A stretch of 64,000 bases of DNA from Bifidobacterium ramosum (GCF_009299505.1 NZ_WBSM01000002.1:124001-188000); one strand, 5' to 3'. Counted from the first letter of the stretch, positions 8,724 through 17,121 are shown. Program-made: numbers and translations. The notes: generated by a model not told the origin, from the letters alone.

Positions 8724-9079
8724 GATTCAAGGCGGCAGCATGAACGCTGCGACACCCAACCCGAGGCAGACATGTTCGAGACGGTGTGCTCGTTCAACGA
8801 CCGGTTCGGCGGGTCGATCTGCCTCGGCATGCTCGATGACGGTGAAGTGTTGAGTTGTTTGTCCCTGTACGCTGGGCGGAAGGCAGCACTGCCGAAAACG
8901 GTTTATCTGCTCGTGGTGAGAGTGTAACAAAAGAGCAACGGCTTCTGAAACTGCTTCGCCGCGATATGTCAATCACCTATGCCACTATGCCGAGAACCTT
9001 CCATACACAGTGGGAATCCACGGCAATCGAGCCATCGGTTCGGGCAGACGCGGCACATGGCGATCGGATGCGGCGGTGA
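8724..9079 (+). pseudogene. Decayed, internally deleted copy of the AlbA_2 regulator
   Basis: RC-x2-QPEADMFETVCSFNDRFGGSI (from about 8740) matches residues 22-45 of the protein encoded at 17-1558. After GMLDDGEV the similarity jumps, one base out of frame, to FVPVRWAEGST near residue 385 of that protein. The winged helix follows with an 11-residue loss (SITY then ATMPRTFH) and another 1-base loss before GRRGTWR. The major deletion of about 335 codons lies between two short GACGACGG-like sequences. No intact product is possible. The remnant sits at the far side of the three surface-protein genes. Confidence 0.8.
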
Positions 9080-9090
9080 GCCGGCGAAAA

Positions 9091-9198
9091 CTAGCGTTCG
9101 ATGCCGTATTCGGCGTACATGTAGGCGTCGTACTGGCTGTCGTTGGCGTACGACGCGGTGCCGTGGTACATGTCATGATGGTTGTTGTTGGTCTGCAT
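9091..9198 (-). CDS. 35-residue Tyr/His/Asn-rich small protein
   Basis: The ATG at 9198 is preceded by AAAGGA eight bases upstream and opens a 35-codon frame ending in TAG at 9091. The product begins MQTNNNHHDMYHGTASY and contains six Tyr, four Met and three His residues and no hydrophobic segment. Third positions are nearly all G or C, as in real genes of this genome. I do not recognise a family. It converges on the pseudogene remnant, 12 bp from its end. Being so short, it could be missed or spurious, but the SD and codon use argue for a real gene. Confidence 0.5.
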   Translation of the reverse strand: MQTNNNHHDMYHGTASYANDSQYDAYMYAEYGIER

Positions 9199-9412
9199 GA
9201 TCATTCCTTTGTTCAAGCCTCATCACTGTCAGGATCCGGTCTACTCCATGCGTGTTTCCGTGGGGTATGTGTTCGGCCAAGCGTAGGTGAACGCATGTCG
9301 TCGTCATCATGAATCGGCGGACCGGCGATGCCTCAGTACGATACGGCGGTGTGATACGGCCATGCGACGGTCTTACGGCAACCGAACAGGATCATGTGCG
9401 TGTTGCGGCCGC
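9199..9412. other. Intergenic stretch between divergent small ORF and hypothetical gene
   Basis: I see no gene here. The left end must contain the promoter of the 35-residue ORF; the right end leads into the promoter at 9413-9441. Confidence 0.4.
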
Positions 9413-9441
9413 TTGCGACCCGCATCGCCGCGTGATATGCT
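9413..9441 (+). promoter_or_regulatory. Sigma-70-type promoter candidate for the 268-residue gene
   Basis: TTGCGA and TATGCT are separated by 17 bp, and the -10 is extended by TGA just before it (TGATATGCT). The start codon lies about 100 bp downstream. Confidence 0.5.
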
Positions 9442-9540
9442 GATCCCCGCTATGCAGCGATAATCATATTCCTTTCTGCGATCAAGGGCCTCGGGGCCAT
9501 TTCCGGGGAGTAGTGCGCCCTTGCACAGGAAAGGAAATCC

Positions 9541-10347
9541 ATGAACCTATCGGCGCTCGCCGAACGAATCCGAGCCATCCGCACCACCGACGTCACGGAT
9601 ACCGGCGCCGGCCTTATCGTCCGGGACTCACGGACGCCATATCTCAAACTGTACATTCGCCCGACAGGCCAATGCCGATCTCGTTGGGAATATCCGCAGC
9701 CGGACCGCCGCGGACGCATCCCCGGGCTGACCGCGGCCGATGCGGCGGCCGTCGCCCGCATGCCGAGACGAACCGTCGACCTCGGCGCGTTCCGGCTCCC
9801 TGACGACCTTTCGGCCGCGACGGACACGGTCCGGCGGCATCTCGACCGTCAGGCGTTCCAGATCGCGCCGCACCGTCTGCATCACCCGGCGCCCCAACCG
9901 AAGGTGCTGCAGACCTACCGGCATCTGATCGACGACCTGCTCGACCCTGATGTTCCCGACAATGATCCGCTGGTGGTGCGCGGCCGCGCCCTGCTGGCGA
10001 GCGCGTTGGCCACGCCGGCCGGACCGAACCTGATCGCCGCGTTCGTGGACGATGAGGTGGAACGTCTGACCGAGCGCCGGCAACCAAGACACATGCCGTC
10101 CATCCGGATACGGTATGAAGGCCATGACCGGTCGGCGGTCAGGAACGCTGCCGCGCTGTTGGCCGCGTCGCGGACCGTATTATCGGCCGCGGACCCCCGA
10201 CGGCTCGACGTCATGCTGACGACGCTGCTCGACCTCGTCAACCGCGTGCCGGATCGCGTGTTGGCCGCGAACCGCATGTCGCGCGTCGAGTATGCGCCGG
10301 CGCTCGCGCTGATCGCGTGGTGGTCGCAACAGGTGCCCCGGTCATAA
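9541..10347 (+). CDS. Hypothetical protein, 268 residues
   Basis: The ATG has an excellent SD (AGGAAAGGAAATCC). The protein is soluble looking, Arg/Ala rich and basic at the N-terminus, without signal peptide or membrane segments. A central helical part (residues about 120-180, YRHLIDDLLDPDVPDNDPLVVRG) is followed by another helical block. I recognise no domain or catalytic motif. It is tail-to-tail with the next unrecognised gene, 115 bp apart, and preceded by a recognisable promoter. Codon use agrees with the neighbours. Function unknown. Confidence 0.65.
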   Translation: MNLSALAERIRAIRTTDVTDTGAGLIVRDSRTPYLKLYIRPTGQCRSRWEYPQPDRRGRIPGLTAADAAAVARMPRRTVDLGAFRLPDDLSAATDTVRRHLDRQAFQIAPHRLHHPAPQPKVLQTYRHLIDDLLDPDVPDNDPLVVRGRALLASALATPAGPNLIAAFVDDEVERLTERRQPRHMPSIRIRYEGHDRSAVRNAAALLAASRTVLSAADPRRLDVMLTTLLDLVNRVPDRVLAANRMSRVEYAPALALIAWWSQQVPRS

Positions 10348-10462
10348 CGTCCGCGCACGGCTGGAATCCGCCGGTCGCGCAGACACTCGCAATGTCGGTG
10401 CGACCGGCGAATGCGTCCTTGGCGTATGAATTCACTCAATGTATGAACGCGTCTGCATCACA

Positions 10463-12094
10463 TCACGCATCGACCTCCTCATCGTCCACCTCGACGTCGA
10501 GATCCATCCAGTCCGCAACCAGCCGCGCGTACCGTCCCATGTCTCCTTGAATCAGCGCGGCCGCGCAACGTCGTGCCACCGTACGGTCGGGGATTCTCGC
10601 CAACATCACCGCGGCCATATCGGACTGTGCGCGTGCCATCTCGCGCAGCACCCGCTCCCGTTTGCCCGGCGCCAGTTTCATCAGCTCGTCCATCTCCAAC
10701 GATCGATCATGAATCTGCGCCACGGGCAGTAATATCACGCCTTCGGATCGCGCCACTTCGATCATCGTCTCCAGCCGGGCGACGCCACGGTCGAACCGAT
10801 CCTGATCGCGCGCGTTGAAGCCACACACCAGATCCGCAGCCAGTCCGGCGCCCATCAGCGTCGACGCGATCATCGACAGATACACCACGTTGCGCCACAA
10901 CGGTTCGTCCGGTATGCCCCGTTCGCTTTCGATCATCGACAGCCATTCGTCCGCCGTCGGCGTGCCTTCGTTCCATAATGAACGATATGCGGCGATCAGA
11001 TGGCGCGCATCGTACGCATACCGCCAATCCATGTCCGTCAATTCCGGGGTGCCGCCGTCCTCGCGACCGGTCAACGCGTCGATGTCGGCATCCTCCAACC
11101 CCAGTCCCCGCGACGCGAGGCCTTTCGACCACGCATACTGGCGATCGGCCTGATCCCGCAACTCGTCGACATACGCCATCGTATGCCGATGCCGCATGTC
11201 CGGCGCGGCACCCATGCTCATCACCGCTCCATCCTCGCGCAGCAGCCGCATGCCAAGCTCCGGCCGGGTGAGCAGCATGAACGCCACCATGCCGGCCCGT
11301 GACTCGTCACCGCCCCACCGCAGCATGGAATACGCCGCCAGCCGGTGCATCTGCTCGCAATGCTCCCACATGTCCTCGGTGAGCTGACCGCGAATGCCGT
11401 ATCGCGACGGTCCTTTCGTGTGGGCGCGCCGGCGGAGTTTCTCCGGCCCGAGCATGCGGATCAGCAACGGCATCCGGTCGGACGGTTCGCTGACGAACAC
11501 GGCTTTGGTCGAATCGTTGATCAGGTCGTACAGCCAGACCGCCATGCCGTACCGGCGCACCGTATTCGCGCAACCGATCAGGAAACGTTTGCAGTCGTCG
11601 ATCAGACCGGCATCGAAGCTGGACGCCGACACGCAGAACATGGCCGGCCACGACGTACCGCCGAACAGATCGGTGACCAACTGGAACAACAGCTCGTCGT
11701 ACGGCGGCGGATCATCCGTGAGGGAACGCTCGTCGCCGGTGCGGTTTTCGATGTCACGGTCTTCGGTGTCGATGATGTCGAACGATATGCTGCTAGGCAC
11801 CACGTCAGCCGACCCGCCAGTGCCGTACAGCATCGCGTGTTCGGACTCACGCATCTGTCTCAATAATTCGGCCTTGCGCAACGAATGATCGCATTCATGA
11901 TCCAGCCCGTCTGCGCTGCTGATTGCGCAGCCCTCCACGCAACCGTCCGCCGCGCCGCCGTCCCGTACCTGCCGCCTGTGACGCTCCACCGCAACTCGCA
12001 GGGCCTCCGGCGACGTCAATTCGTCGAACCGCCGTTCCAGACGGTTCGCCAGTTGCAGAAATCCCGTGCCGTCCATCGTATATGAGTCGTCCAT
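10463..12094 (-). CDS. Hypothetical protein, 543 residues
   Basis: The start at 12094 is chosen over upstream ATGs because GGAAGGG lies six bases before it and overlaps the previous candidate ATG. The protein is acidic, mostly helical in appearance, with no signal peptide. It ends in a very acidic tail (DLDVEVDDEEVDA). A hydrophobic stretch near VYLSMIASTLMGAGLAADLV is probably a buried helix. I recognise no family or motif. Its upstream region holds three DnaA-box-like sequences (12212-12238). It is tail-to-tail with the 268-residue hypothetical gene. Confidence 0.6.
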   Translation of the reverse strand: MDDSYTMDGTGFLQLANRLERRFDELTSPEALRVAVERHRRQVRDGGAADGCVEGCAISSADGLDHECDHSLRKAELLRQMRESEHAMLYGTGGSADVVPSSISFDIIDTEDRDIENRTGDERSLTDDPPPYDELLFQLVTDLFGGTSWPAMFCVSASSFDAGLIDDCKRFLIGCANTVRRYGMAVWLYDLINDSTKAVFVSEPSDRMPLLIRMLGPEKLRRRAHTKGPSRYGIRGQLTEDMWEHCEQMHRLAAYSMLRWGGDESRAGMVAFMLLTRPELGMRLLREDGAVMSMGAAPDMRHRHTMAYVDELRDQADRQYAWSKGLASRGLGLEDADIDALTGREDGGTPELTDMDWRYAYDARHLIAAYRSLWNEGTPTADEWLSMIESERGIPDEPLWRNVVYLSMIASTLMGAGLAADLVCGFNARDQDRFDRGVARLETMIEVARSEGVILLPVAQIHDRSLEMDELMKLAPGKRERVLREMARAQSDMAAVMLARIPDRTVARRCAAALIQGDMGRYARLVADWMDLDVEVDDEEVDA

Positions 12095-12211
12095 GACCAT
12101 CCCTTCCGTACGCGCCATACCATGCCGCACCGTTTGCGGTTCCGGCGCTTGTCGGCCGGTCTCGTCACTCTCGCACATCCGCCGACACGCCCGCAACCAC
12201 CTCCTGGGAAA

Positions 12212-12238
12212 TTGTGGATATGTGGACAAATGTGGATA
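12212..12238 (+). promoter_or_regulatory. Cluster of three DnaA-box-like sequences
   Basis: TGTGGATAT (12212), TGTGGACAA (12220) and TGTGGATAA (12230) lie within 27 bp. The last is the exact complement of the consensus TTATCCACA. The cluster is about 120 bp upstream of the 543-residue gene, which reads away from it, and just past the prs terminator. Confidence 0.45.
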
Positions 12239-12300
12239 ACTCATGGGTTTCGGGAGATGGTGGGGTGGCGAAACATTGAGACGGAGAAACAGGGTGATGC

Positions 12301-12339
12301 AACAAAAAGGTTGGAATCAGCGATGCCGATTCCAACCTT
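12301..12339 (-). terminator. Rho-independent terminator of prs
   Basis: Read on the minus strand, AAGGTTGGAATC and GATTCCAACCTT form a perfect 12-bp stem with a 9-nt loop, followed directly by TTTTTG. It lies 23 bp after the prs stop codon. Confidence 0.85.
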
Positions 12340-12362
12340 GGACCAGAACTATAGCGTGCGTG

Positions 12363-13376
12363 TCACGCGTAGATGTTGCGGGGGCGCATGTCCGACGGCA
12401 GCCCCTCGAGCAGGTGCGTGACCGAGCGCGACTCGAACACGGAACGGATGCCGGCGGCCAGCAGCGGCGCGACCGACAGCACGGTCATGTTCGGCAGACG
12501 CTTCTCCTCCGGCACCGGCACGGTGTTCGTGACGATGATCTCGCGCGCGCCGCAGTCGCGCAGCCGTTCGATGGCCGGACCGGACAGCAGACCGTGCGTG
12601 GCGACCAGCGTGACGGACGCGGCGCCCGCATTGCGCAGCGTCCGCACCGCCTCGCAGATCGTGCCGGCGGTGTCGATCATGTCGTCTACGACCACGCAGT
12701 CGCGGCCCTTGACGTCGCCGATGATGCCGTGTGCGGTCGCGTGGTTCGGGCGCGTCGTGTCGCGCGTCTTGTGGATGAACGCGAGCGGCAGGTTGCCGAG
12801 CTTGGCGGCCCACTGTTCGGACACCTTGATGCGTCCGGCGTCCGGCGAAACGATCGTCGCATGCTCCATTGGCACGTTGTTGCGCACGTAGTCGAGCAGC
12901 ACCGGCGTGGCGGTCAGGTGATCGACCGGACCGTTGAAGAAGCCCTGCTCCTGCGCGGCGTGAAGGTCGATCGTCATCATGCGGTCGGCGCCGGCGGCGC
13001 GGAACAGGTCGAAGATCAGGCGGGCGGTGATGGGCTCGCGGCCGAGGTGCTTCTTGTCCTGACGCGAATAGCCGAGGAACGGTGCGACCACGGTGACGGA
13101 GCGGGCCGATGCGCGCTTCATCGCGTCGATCATGATGAGCTGCTCCATGATCCACTTGTTGATGGGGTCGGTGTGGCACTGCAGCACGAACGCGTCCGCA
13201 CCGCGCACCGGCTCGGTGTACCGCACGTACATCTCACCGTTCGCGAAGTCGTACGCCGTGGTCTCGAGCACCTGTGTTCCCAGGCACGACGCCACCTCAT
13301 CCGCCAGTTCCGGGTACGCGCGTCCGGTCACCAGCACGAGTCGCTTATCCGGTGTGCCCTCGAGAATCGCCGACAT
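12363..13376 (-). CDS. prs: Ribose-phosphate pyrophosphokinase
   Basis: This 337-residue cytosolic enzyme makes PRPP from ribose 5-phosphate and ATP, supplying nucleotide, histidine and tryptophan synthesis. The PRPP-binding loop reads VVVDDMIDTAGTI (family usual: DDMIDTGGT), and the flexible-loop and ATP-binding regions (GYSRQDKKHLGREPITARL, MTIDLHAAQEQGFF) are typical. The start at 13376 is chosen because GGAAGGCGG lies just upstream and the protein then begins MSAILEG before LVLVTGRAYPEL; the open frame continues upstream without an SD. It is divergent from rpsF and has its own terminator. Confidence 0.97.
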   Translation of the reverse strand: MSAILEGTPDKRLVLVTGRAYPELADEVASCLGTQVLETTAYDFANGEMYVRYTEPVRGADAFVLQCHTDPINKWIMEQLIMIDAMKRASARSVTVVAPFLGYSRQDKKHLGREPITARLIFDLFRAAGADRMMTIDLHAAQEQGFFNGPVDHLTATPVLLDYVRNNVPMEHATIVSPDAGRIKVSEQWAAKLGNLPLAFIHKTRDTTRPNHATAHGIIGDVKGRDCVVVDDMIDTAGTICEAVRTLRNAGAASVTLVATHGLLSGPAIERLRDCGAREIIVTNTVPVPEEKRLPNMTVLSVAPLLAAGIRSVFESRSVTHLLEGLPSDMRPRNIYA

Positions 13377-13588
13377 AATCCGCCTTCCAAACCAATAACA
13401 AATACGTGGAAACAAGCCACATTCCAATATAACAACGACGGTGGAGACGACACTCACCGCGTGAGCACGACGACTGTCCGACGGCCGGGTTATTCTGTAC
13501 AGGTTGCCCGCGCCGCGTGCGCGAGCGACGCGTATACACACTCCTGCCGCGGAAAGTCCGTGGCCGAATAGTCCGAAGGAGGTGGGTG

Positions 13589-13885
13589 ATGTCTGCGCAT
13601 AAGTACGAACTGATGTTCATTGCCGATCCCGAGCTGGATGAGCGCGGTCTGAAGAAGCTGACCGAGCAGTATCTGGAACTCGTCACCAAGGAAGGTGGTT
13701 CCGTCGAGAACACCGACATCTGGGGGCGTCGCAAGCTCGCTTACGAGATCGCCGGCAAGACCGAAGGCAACTACGTCGTGGTCAACTACACCGCCGAGCC
13801 CGACACCAGCGCTGAGCTCGATCGTGTGCTGAACCTCAACGAGTCCGTGATCCGTACGAAGATCCTTCGTAAGGACGCCAAGTAA
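13589..13885 (+). CDS. rpsF: 30S ribosomal protein bS6
   Basis: A 98-residue protein with the conserved S6 start ([15 protein letters not shown]) and the RKLAYEI segment. It binds the central domain of 16S rRNA together with bS18. The ATG follows a near-perfect SD (AAGGAGGTGGGTG). It is the first gene of the conserved rpsF-ssb-rpsR-rplI operon. In some bacteria the S6:S18 complex binds the rpsF leader; I did not identify that motif here. Confidence 0.97.
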   Translation: MSAHKYELMFIADPELDERGLKKLTEQYLELVTKEGGSVENTDIWGRRKLAYEIAGKTEGNYVVVNYTAEPDTSAELDRVLNLNESVIRTKILRKDAK

Positions 13886-13942
13886 AGCTTTCCTCAGCGA
13901 TACCGCTGAATCGTAAGCAACCGTAAGTAAGAAGGTAACGTC

Positions 13943-14620
13943 ATGGCAGGCGAAACGATTATCACCGTGGTCGGCAACCTCACGTCCGACCCCGAGCTGC
14001 GTACCATCGGCTCCGGCGCGAACGTCGCGAGCTTCACCATCGCCTCTACGCCGCGCACATTCAACCGCCAGTCCGGCCAGTTCGAGGACGGTCAGGCGCT
14101 GTTCATGCGGTGCAGCGCATGGCGTGATCTGGCCGATCACTGCGCACAGACCCTGACCAAGGGCATGCGTGTGATCGCGCAGGGCCGTCTGCAGCAGCGC
14201 TCCTATCAGGCGCAGGACGGCTCGACGCGCACGGTCGTGGAGATGCAGGTCGACGAGATCGGTCCGTCGCTGCGTTACGCCACCGCCCAGGTGAACCGCA
14301 TTTCGAGCGGTCAAGGCGGTTTCGCGGGACGCGGTCAGGGCTTCAACGGTGGCCAGAACGCCGGCAACGGCGGTTTTGGCGGCAATGGCGGCTATTCGGG
14401 TGGTGCCGGTTACTCCGGCGGCAACGGATACCAAGGCGGCGCCGGATATTCCGGTGGCGCGTCCGCCTCGCACGCACCGCAGTCGGCTCCGGCCCAGCAG
14501 CAGCCCGCCGCGGATCCGTGGGGTTCCCCGGACACCGCGAGCAGCGGCATGACGTTCGGCGGCAGCTCCGATTTCGGTGGATCCACCGACTTCGGCGCAT
14601 CCGACGAACCGGAGTTCTGA
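13943..14620 (+). CDS. ssb: Single-stranded DNA-binding protein
   Basis: A 225-residue protein with an N-terminal OB fold (residues 1-110: [44 protein letters not shown]). A long Gly-rich disordered linker built from GGNGG and GYSGG units follows. The end, ASDEPEF, is the acidic tip that docks replication and repair proteins. The linker is longer than in E. coli, as is common in Actinobacteria. It is second in the rpsF operon and starts 57 bp after rpsF. Confidence 0.96.
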   Translation: MAGETIITVVGNLTSDPELRTIGSGANVASFTIASTPRTFNRQSGQFEDGQALFMRCSAWRDLADHCAQTLTKGMRVIAQGRLQQRSYQAQDGSTRTVVEMQVDEIGPSLRYATAQVNRISSGQGGFAGRGQGFNGGQNAGNGGFGGNGGYSGGAGYSGGNGYQGGAGYSGGASASHAPQSAPAQQQPAADPWGSPDTASSGMTFGGSSDFGGSTDFGASDEPEF

Positions 14621-14745
14621 TCCGGGCCCCGTACCACGCCACGCCGCGAACGTCCCGTCGCACCGCGCACCGTCGCATGACGTGCGCGACCGCAGCGTTT
14701 GCTTACGAAGCGAATAATTCATGAGTTTGTAAGGAGAACATCCAA

Positions 14746-14994
14746 ATGTCACGCAAGAGGCCGCAGCCGCCGGTCAAGCCGTTCAAGAAGAAGCCGAACC
14801 CGCTGAAGGCTGCCAAGATCACCACGATCGATTACAAGGACGTTGCGCTGCTGCGCAAGTTCATCTCCGATCGCGGCAAGATCCGTTCCCGTCGTATCAC
14901 CGGTGTCACCGTGCAGGAGCAGCGCGAGATCTCGAAGGCGATCAAGAACGCCCGCGAGATGGCCCTGCTGCCGTACGCCACTTCCGGCCGCTGA
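14746..14994 (+). CDS. rpsR: 30S ribosomal protein bS18
   Basis: An 82-residue protein ending in the typical [17 protein letters not shown]. It contains [17 protein letters not shown] and the RSRRITGV stretch conserved in S18. It pairs with bS6 on the 30S platform. An AAGGAG sequence precedes the ATG. It lacks the four-cysteine zinc motif seen in some paralogues. Confidence 0.97.
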   Translation: MSRKRPQPPVKPFKKKPNPLKAAKITTIDYKDVALLRKFISDRGKIRSRRITGVTVQEQREISKAIKNAREMALLPYATSGR

Positions 14995-15013
14995 TCTGAG
15001 GAGGTAAAGGAAC

Positions 15014-15460
15014 ATGGCTGATACCAAGGTTATTCTTACCGATACCGTTGCCAACCTCGGTCACTCCGGTGACGTCGTCGAGGTGAAGTCCGGCTACGCC
15101 CGCAACTACCTGTTCCCGCAGGGCCTCGCCTTCGCGTGGAGCAAGGGTGCCGCCGCCCAGATCGAGGCGATGAAGCGCGCCCGTCTGGCCAAGGCCGTCG
15201 CCACCCGCGAAGAGGCCGTCGCCGCCAAGGAGATCATCGAGGGCACCACCGTCGAGATCGCCGCCAAGGTGTCCGAATCCGGCAAGCTCTTCGGCTCCAT
15301 CACCGCCGAGAAGATCGCCATCGCGCTGTCCGACAAGGCCGCCGTGAACCCGAAGAACATCGAGGTCGAGCCGATCAAGACCACCGGTGACTTCCCGGCC
15401 AAGGTCGCCCTGCACCCGGAGATCACCGCGTCCTTCTTCGTGAAGGTCGTCGCCGAGTGA
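15014..15460 (+). CDS. rplI: 50S ribosomal protein bL9
   Basis: A 148-residue protein with the L9 N-domain signature [20 protein letters not shown], a long central helix (residues about 40-75) and the C-terminal domain. It binds 23S rRNA near the L1 stalk. SD GAGGAGGTAAAGG precedes the ATG, 19 bp after rpsR. It is the last gene of the operon, which ends at the terminator at 15525. Confidence 0.97.
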   Translation: MADTKVILTDTVANLGHSGDVVEVKSGYARNYLFPQGLAFAWSKGAAAQIEAMKRARLAKAVATREEAVAAKEIIEGTTVEIAAKVSESGKLFGSITAEKIAIALSDKAAVNPKNIEVEPIKTTGDFPAKVALHPEITASFFVKVVAE

Positions 15461-15524
15461 TTCATTCCGGCTCGCGCCGGGATCATCCAGACTCTATAGG
15501 GATATAAGTCTGAGCTTAAGCATT

Positions 15525-15560
15525 GCCCCGTCATGCGGTTCGCCGCTGGCGGGGCTTTTT
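15525..15560 (+). terminator. Terminator of the rpsF-ssb-rpsR-rplI operon
   Basis: GCCCCGTCA pairs with TGGCGGGGC, with an inner GCGG-TTCG-CCGC stem closed by a stable UUCG tetraloop. TTTTT follows immediately. Confidence 0.9.
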
Positions 15561-15688
15561 GTGTATCCGGGCGGGGTGTGGGCGGTTGCGTGTGCCGAGG
15601 GGCCGAGTGTGCGTGCTGAGGAGATGGGCGTGTGTGGCGGCATACCTGCGTGCAGAAGCGCCTCTCCTGTGACGTTCTCATTTTCTAT

Positions 15689-15736
15689 AACGGACATACA
15701 GTCGATTCCGGGGAGGTGATCGGCTGTATGTCCGTT
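15689..15736. repeat. 48-bp palindromic repeat, family A, copy 1
   Basis: Arms AACGGACATACAGTCGAT and ATCGGCTGTATGTCCGTT surround a 12-nt centre. One left-arm base differs (GTCGAT for GCCGAT), giving a G-T type pair. Confidence 0.9.
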
Positions 15737-15950
15737 GGGGAGGGGAGGGGTCGGCGTGGAAGGATATATGTAATGAAAATGTGAAGATATGATTCCGGTC
15801 GATGATTTGCAGTCTCCTGCGGTGGTTTCCGATGAAAAATCGCGATTTTGAAATCGTTGGAAATAAAGGCGACACGCCGTGAGTTGCGCGCCGGAAGAAT
15901 CTGAGTATATTTATCACTCGTTGCAAGGAACACTTCAACAGCTAGCCAAC
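15737..15950. other. Intergenic region upstream of tRNA-Lys
   Basis: This is a relatively AT-rich stretch with no supported gene. It carries the promoter candidate at 15884-15911. Confidence 0.4.
15884..15911 (+). promoter_or_regulatory. Promoter candidate of tRNA-Lys
   Basis: TTGCGC and TATATT are separated by 16 bp, with the tRNA 39 bp downstream of the -10. Confidence 0.45.
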
Positions 15951-16024
15951 GCCCCTGTAGCTCAGTTGGTTAGAGCAGCTGACTCTTAATCAGCGTGTCC
16001 AGGGTTCGAATCCCTGCGGGGGCA
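15951..16024 (+). tRNA. tRNA-Lys (anticodon CTT)
   Basis: The acceptor arms GCCCCTG and CGGGGGC pair with one G-U. The D arm reads GCTCAGTTGGTTAGAGC. The anticodon stem GCTGA/TCAGC closes the loop CTCTTAA, giving anticodon CTT. The T arm CAGGG-TTCGAAT-CCCTG is canonical. The discriminator is A and CCA is not encoded. A strong terminator follows. Confidence 0.97.
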
Positions 16025-16029
16025 CAGAT

Positions 16030-16062
16030 AAGGCCGGAATCGCAAGATTCCGGCCTTTTTTT
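16030..16062 (+). terminator. Terminator of tRNA-Lys
   Basis: AAGGCCGGAATC and GATTCCGGCCTT form a perfect 12-bp stem around GCAA, followed by a T run. Confidence 0.92.
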
Positions 16063-16086
16063 GTTTTTTCGACTCGGTTTGCTGAT

Positions 16087-16132
16087 GGCGGTTTTCGCTC
16101 GCTGAGACGATCGTTGGCGAGCGAAAACCGCC
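16087..16132. repeat. Palindromic repeat, family B, copy 1
   Basis: GGCGGTTTTCGCTCGC and GCGAGCGAAAACCGCC form a perfect 16-bp stem with a 14-nt loop. It shares the GTTTTC/GCTCGC core with the copies at 16145 and 60156. Confidence 0.85.
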
Positions 16133-16144
16133 ACGCAGTATGTG

Positions 16145-16198
16145 GCGTGGCAGAAAACGCTCGCTGACGGACGCCTCAGCGAGCGTTTTCTGCCACGC
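16145..16198. repeat. Palindromic repeat, family B, copy 2
   Basis: Two 23-nt arms, GCGTGGCAGAAAACGCTCGC followed by TGA and the exact complement at 16176-16198, flank an 8-nt loop. It is 12 bp from copy 1. Confidence 0.9.
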
Positions 16199-16316
16199 GG
16201 AGACCGGAGGGGGTAAGGGCTGTCGTACGTTTAGCCCTCGGCGTAGAATTACGGAGTTTGCTTGGCGCGTTCGCGCCGCAGTCGCATCATCCGTTCAAGA
16301 GAGAAAAGAAGCAGCA

Positions 16317-17048
16317 GTGGAATACTCCCTCTTCACCAAACTGGCGGCCGAGTTCTTCGGCACCGCCATTCTCATGATCTTCGGCAACGGCTCCGTGGCC
16401 AACGTCGAGCTCAAGAACACCAAGGGCCATCACGCTGGCTGGCTGAACATCGCCATGGGTTACGGCTTCGGCGTCATGTTCCCGGTCCTCATGTTCGGCG
16501 CGGTCTCTGGCGCGCATATCAACCCGGCCATGACCCTCGCGCAGGCCATCAACGGCATGTTCCCGTGGAACGAGGTGCTGCCGTACATCATCGCGCAGCT
16601 GCTCGGCGCGGCGCTCGGCCAGTTCATCGTCTATCTGACCTACTACCCGCACTACAAGGACACCGAGGACGCTGAAGCCATCCTCGCCACGTTCTGTACC
16701 ACCGACGCCGACAACAAGAAGCTCAACTACTTCCTCAACGAGATGTTCGGCACGCTCGTGCTCGTCTTCGGCGCGCTGTGCTGCCTGATGGACCCGTGGG
16801 GCGAGAAGGACCCGGCCGCGGCCGCGATCGTCGTCGGCTTCATCGTGTGGGGCCTCGTCACCTCGATGGGTGGCCCGACCGGCCCTGGCCTGAACCCGGC
16901 CCGTGACCTCATGCCGCGCGTCCTGCACGCCATCCTGCCGATTCCGTCCAAGGGCACCTCGCGTTGGAACGAGGCGTGGATCCCGGTCGTCGCGCCGATC
17001 GTGGGTGCGATCATCGGCGCGTGGCTGTTCAACGCGTTCTTTGCGTGA
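16317..17048 (+). CDS. glpF: Aquaglyceroporin (glycerol uptake facilitator)
   Basis: This MIP-family channel of 243 residues has six membrane segments and both half-helix NPA motifs: SGAHINPAMTLAQ and GPGLNPARDLMPR. The Asp after the second NPAR is the usual sign of glycerol-conducting members. I take the GTG at 16317, which gives V/M-EYSLFTKLAAEFFGTAIL, the normal MIP start; the open frame upstream runs through a palindromic repeat and is not coding. The SD is weak. An intergenic hairpin terminator follows. No glycerol kinase gene is adjacent. Confidence 0.93.
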   Translation: MEYSLFTKLAAEFFGTAILMIFGNGSVANVELKNTKGHHAGWLNIAMGYGFGVMFPVLMFGAVSGAHINPAMTLAQAINGMFPWNEVLPYIIAQLLGAALGQFIVYLTYYPHYKDTEDAEAILATFCTTDADNKKLNYFLNEMFGTLVLVFGALCCLMDPWGEKDPAAAAIVVGFIVWGLVTSMGGPTGPGLNPARDLMPRVLHAILPIPSKGTSRWNEAWIPVVAPIVGAIIGAWLFNAFFA

Positions 17049-17121
17049 TCCGCTGCCGACGGTGGCGGATGCACCGCTGATGATGGGATCGGAGGTGCCG
17101 GTCCGATCATCGCGGTGACTG

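Noticed and set aside
12212..12238. Chromosomal replication origin
   Set aside because: Only three boxes, no AT-rich unwinding region and no dnaA/dnaN/rnpA genes nearby.
12243..13571. 442-codon open frame on the plus strand over prs
   Set aside because: Antisense shadow of prs; it crosses the prs terminator.
16140..16316. N-terminal extension of GlpF
   Set aside because: It would translate through a perfect palindromic repeat and lacks family similarity; the GTG at 16317 gives the normal MIP start.
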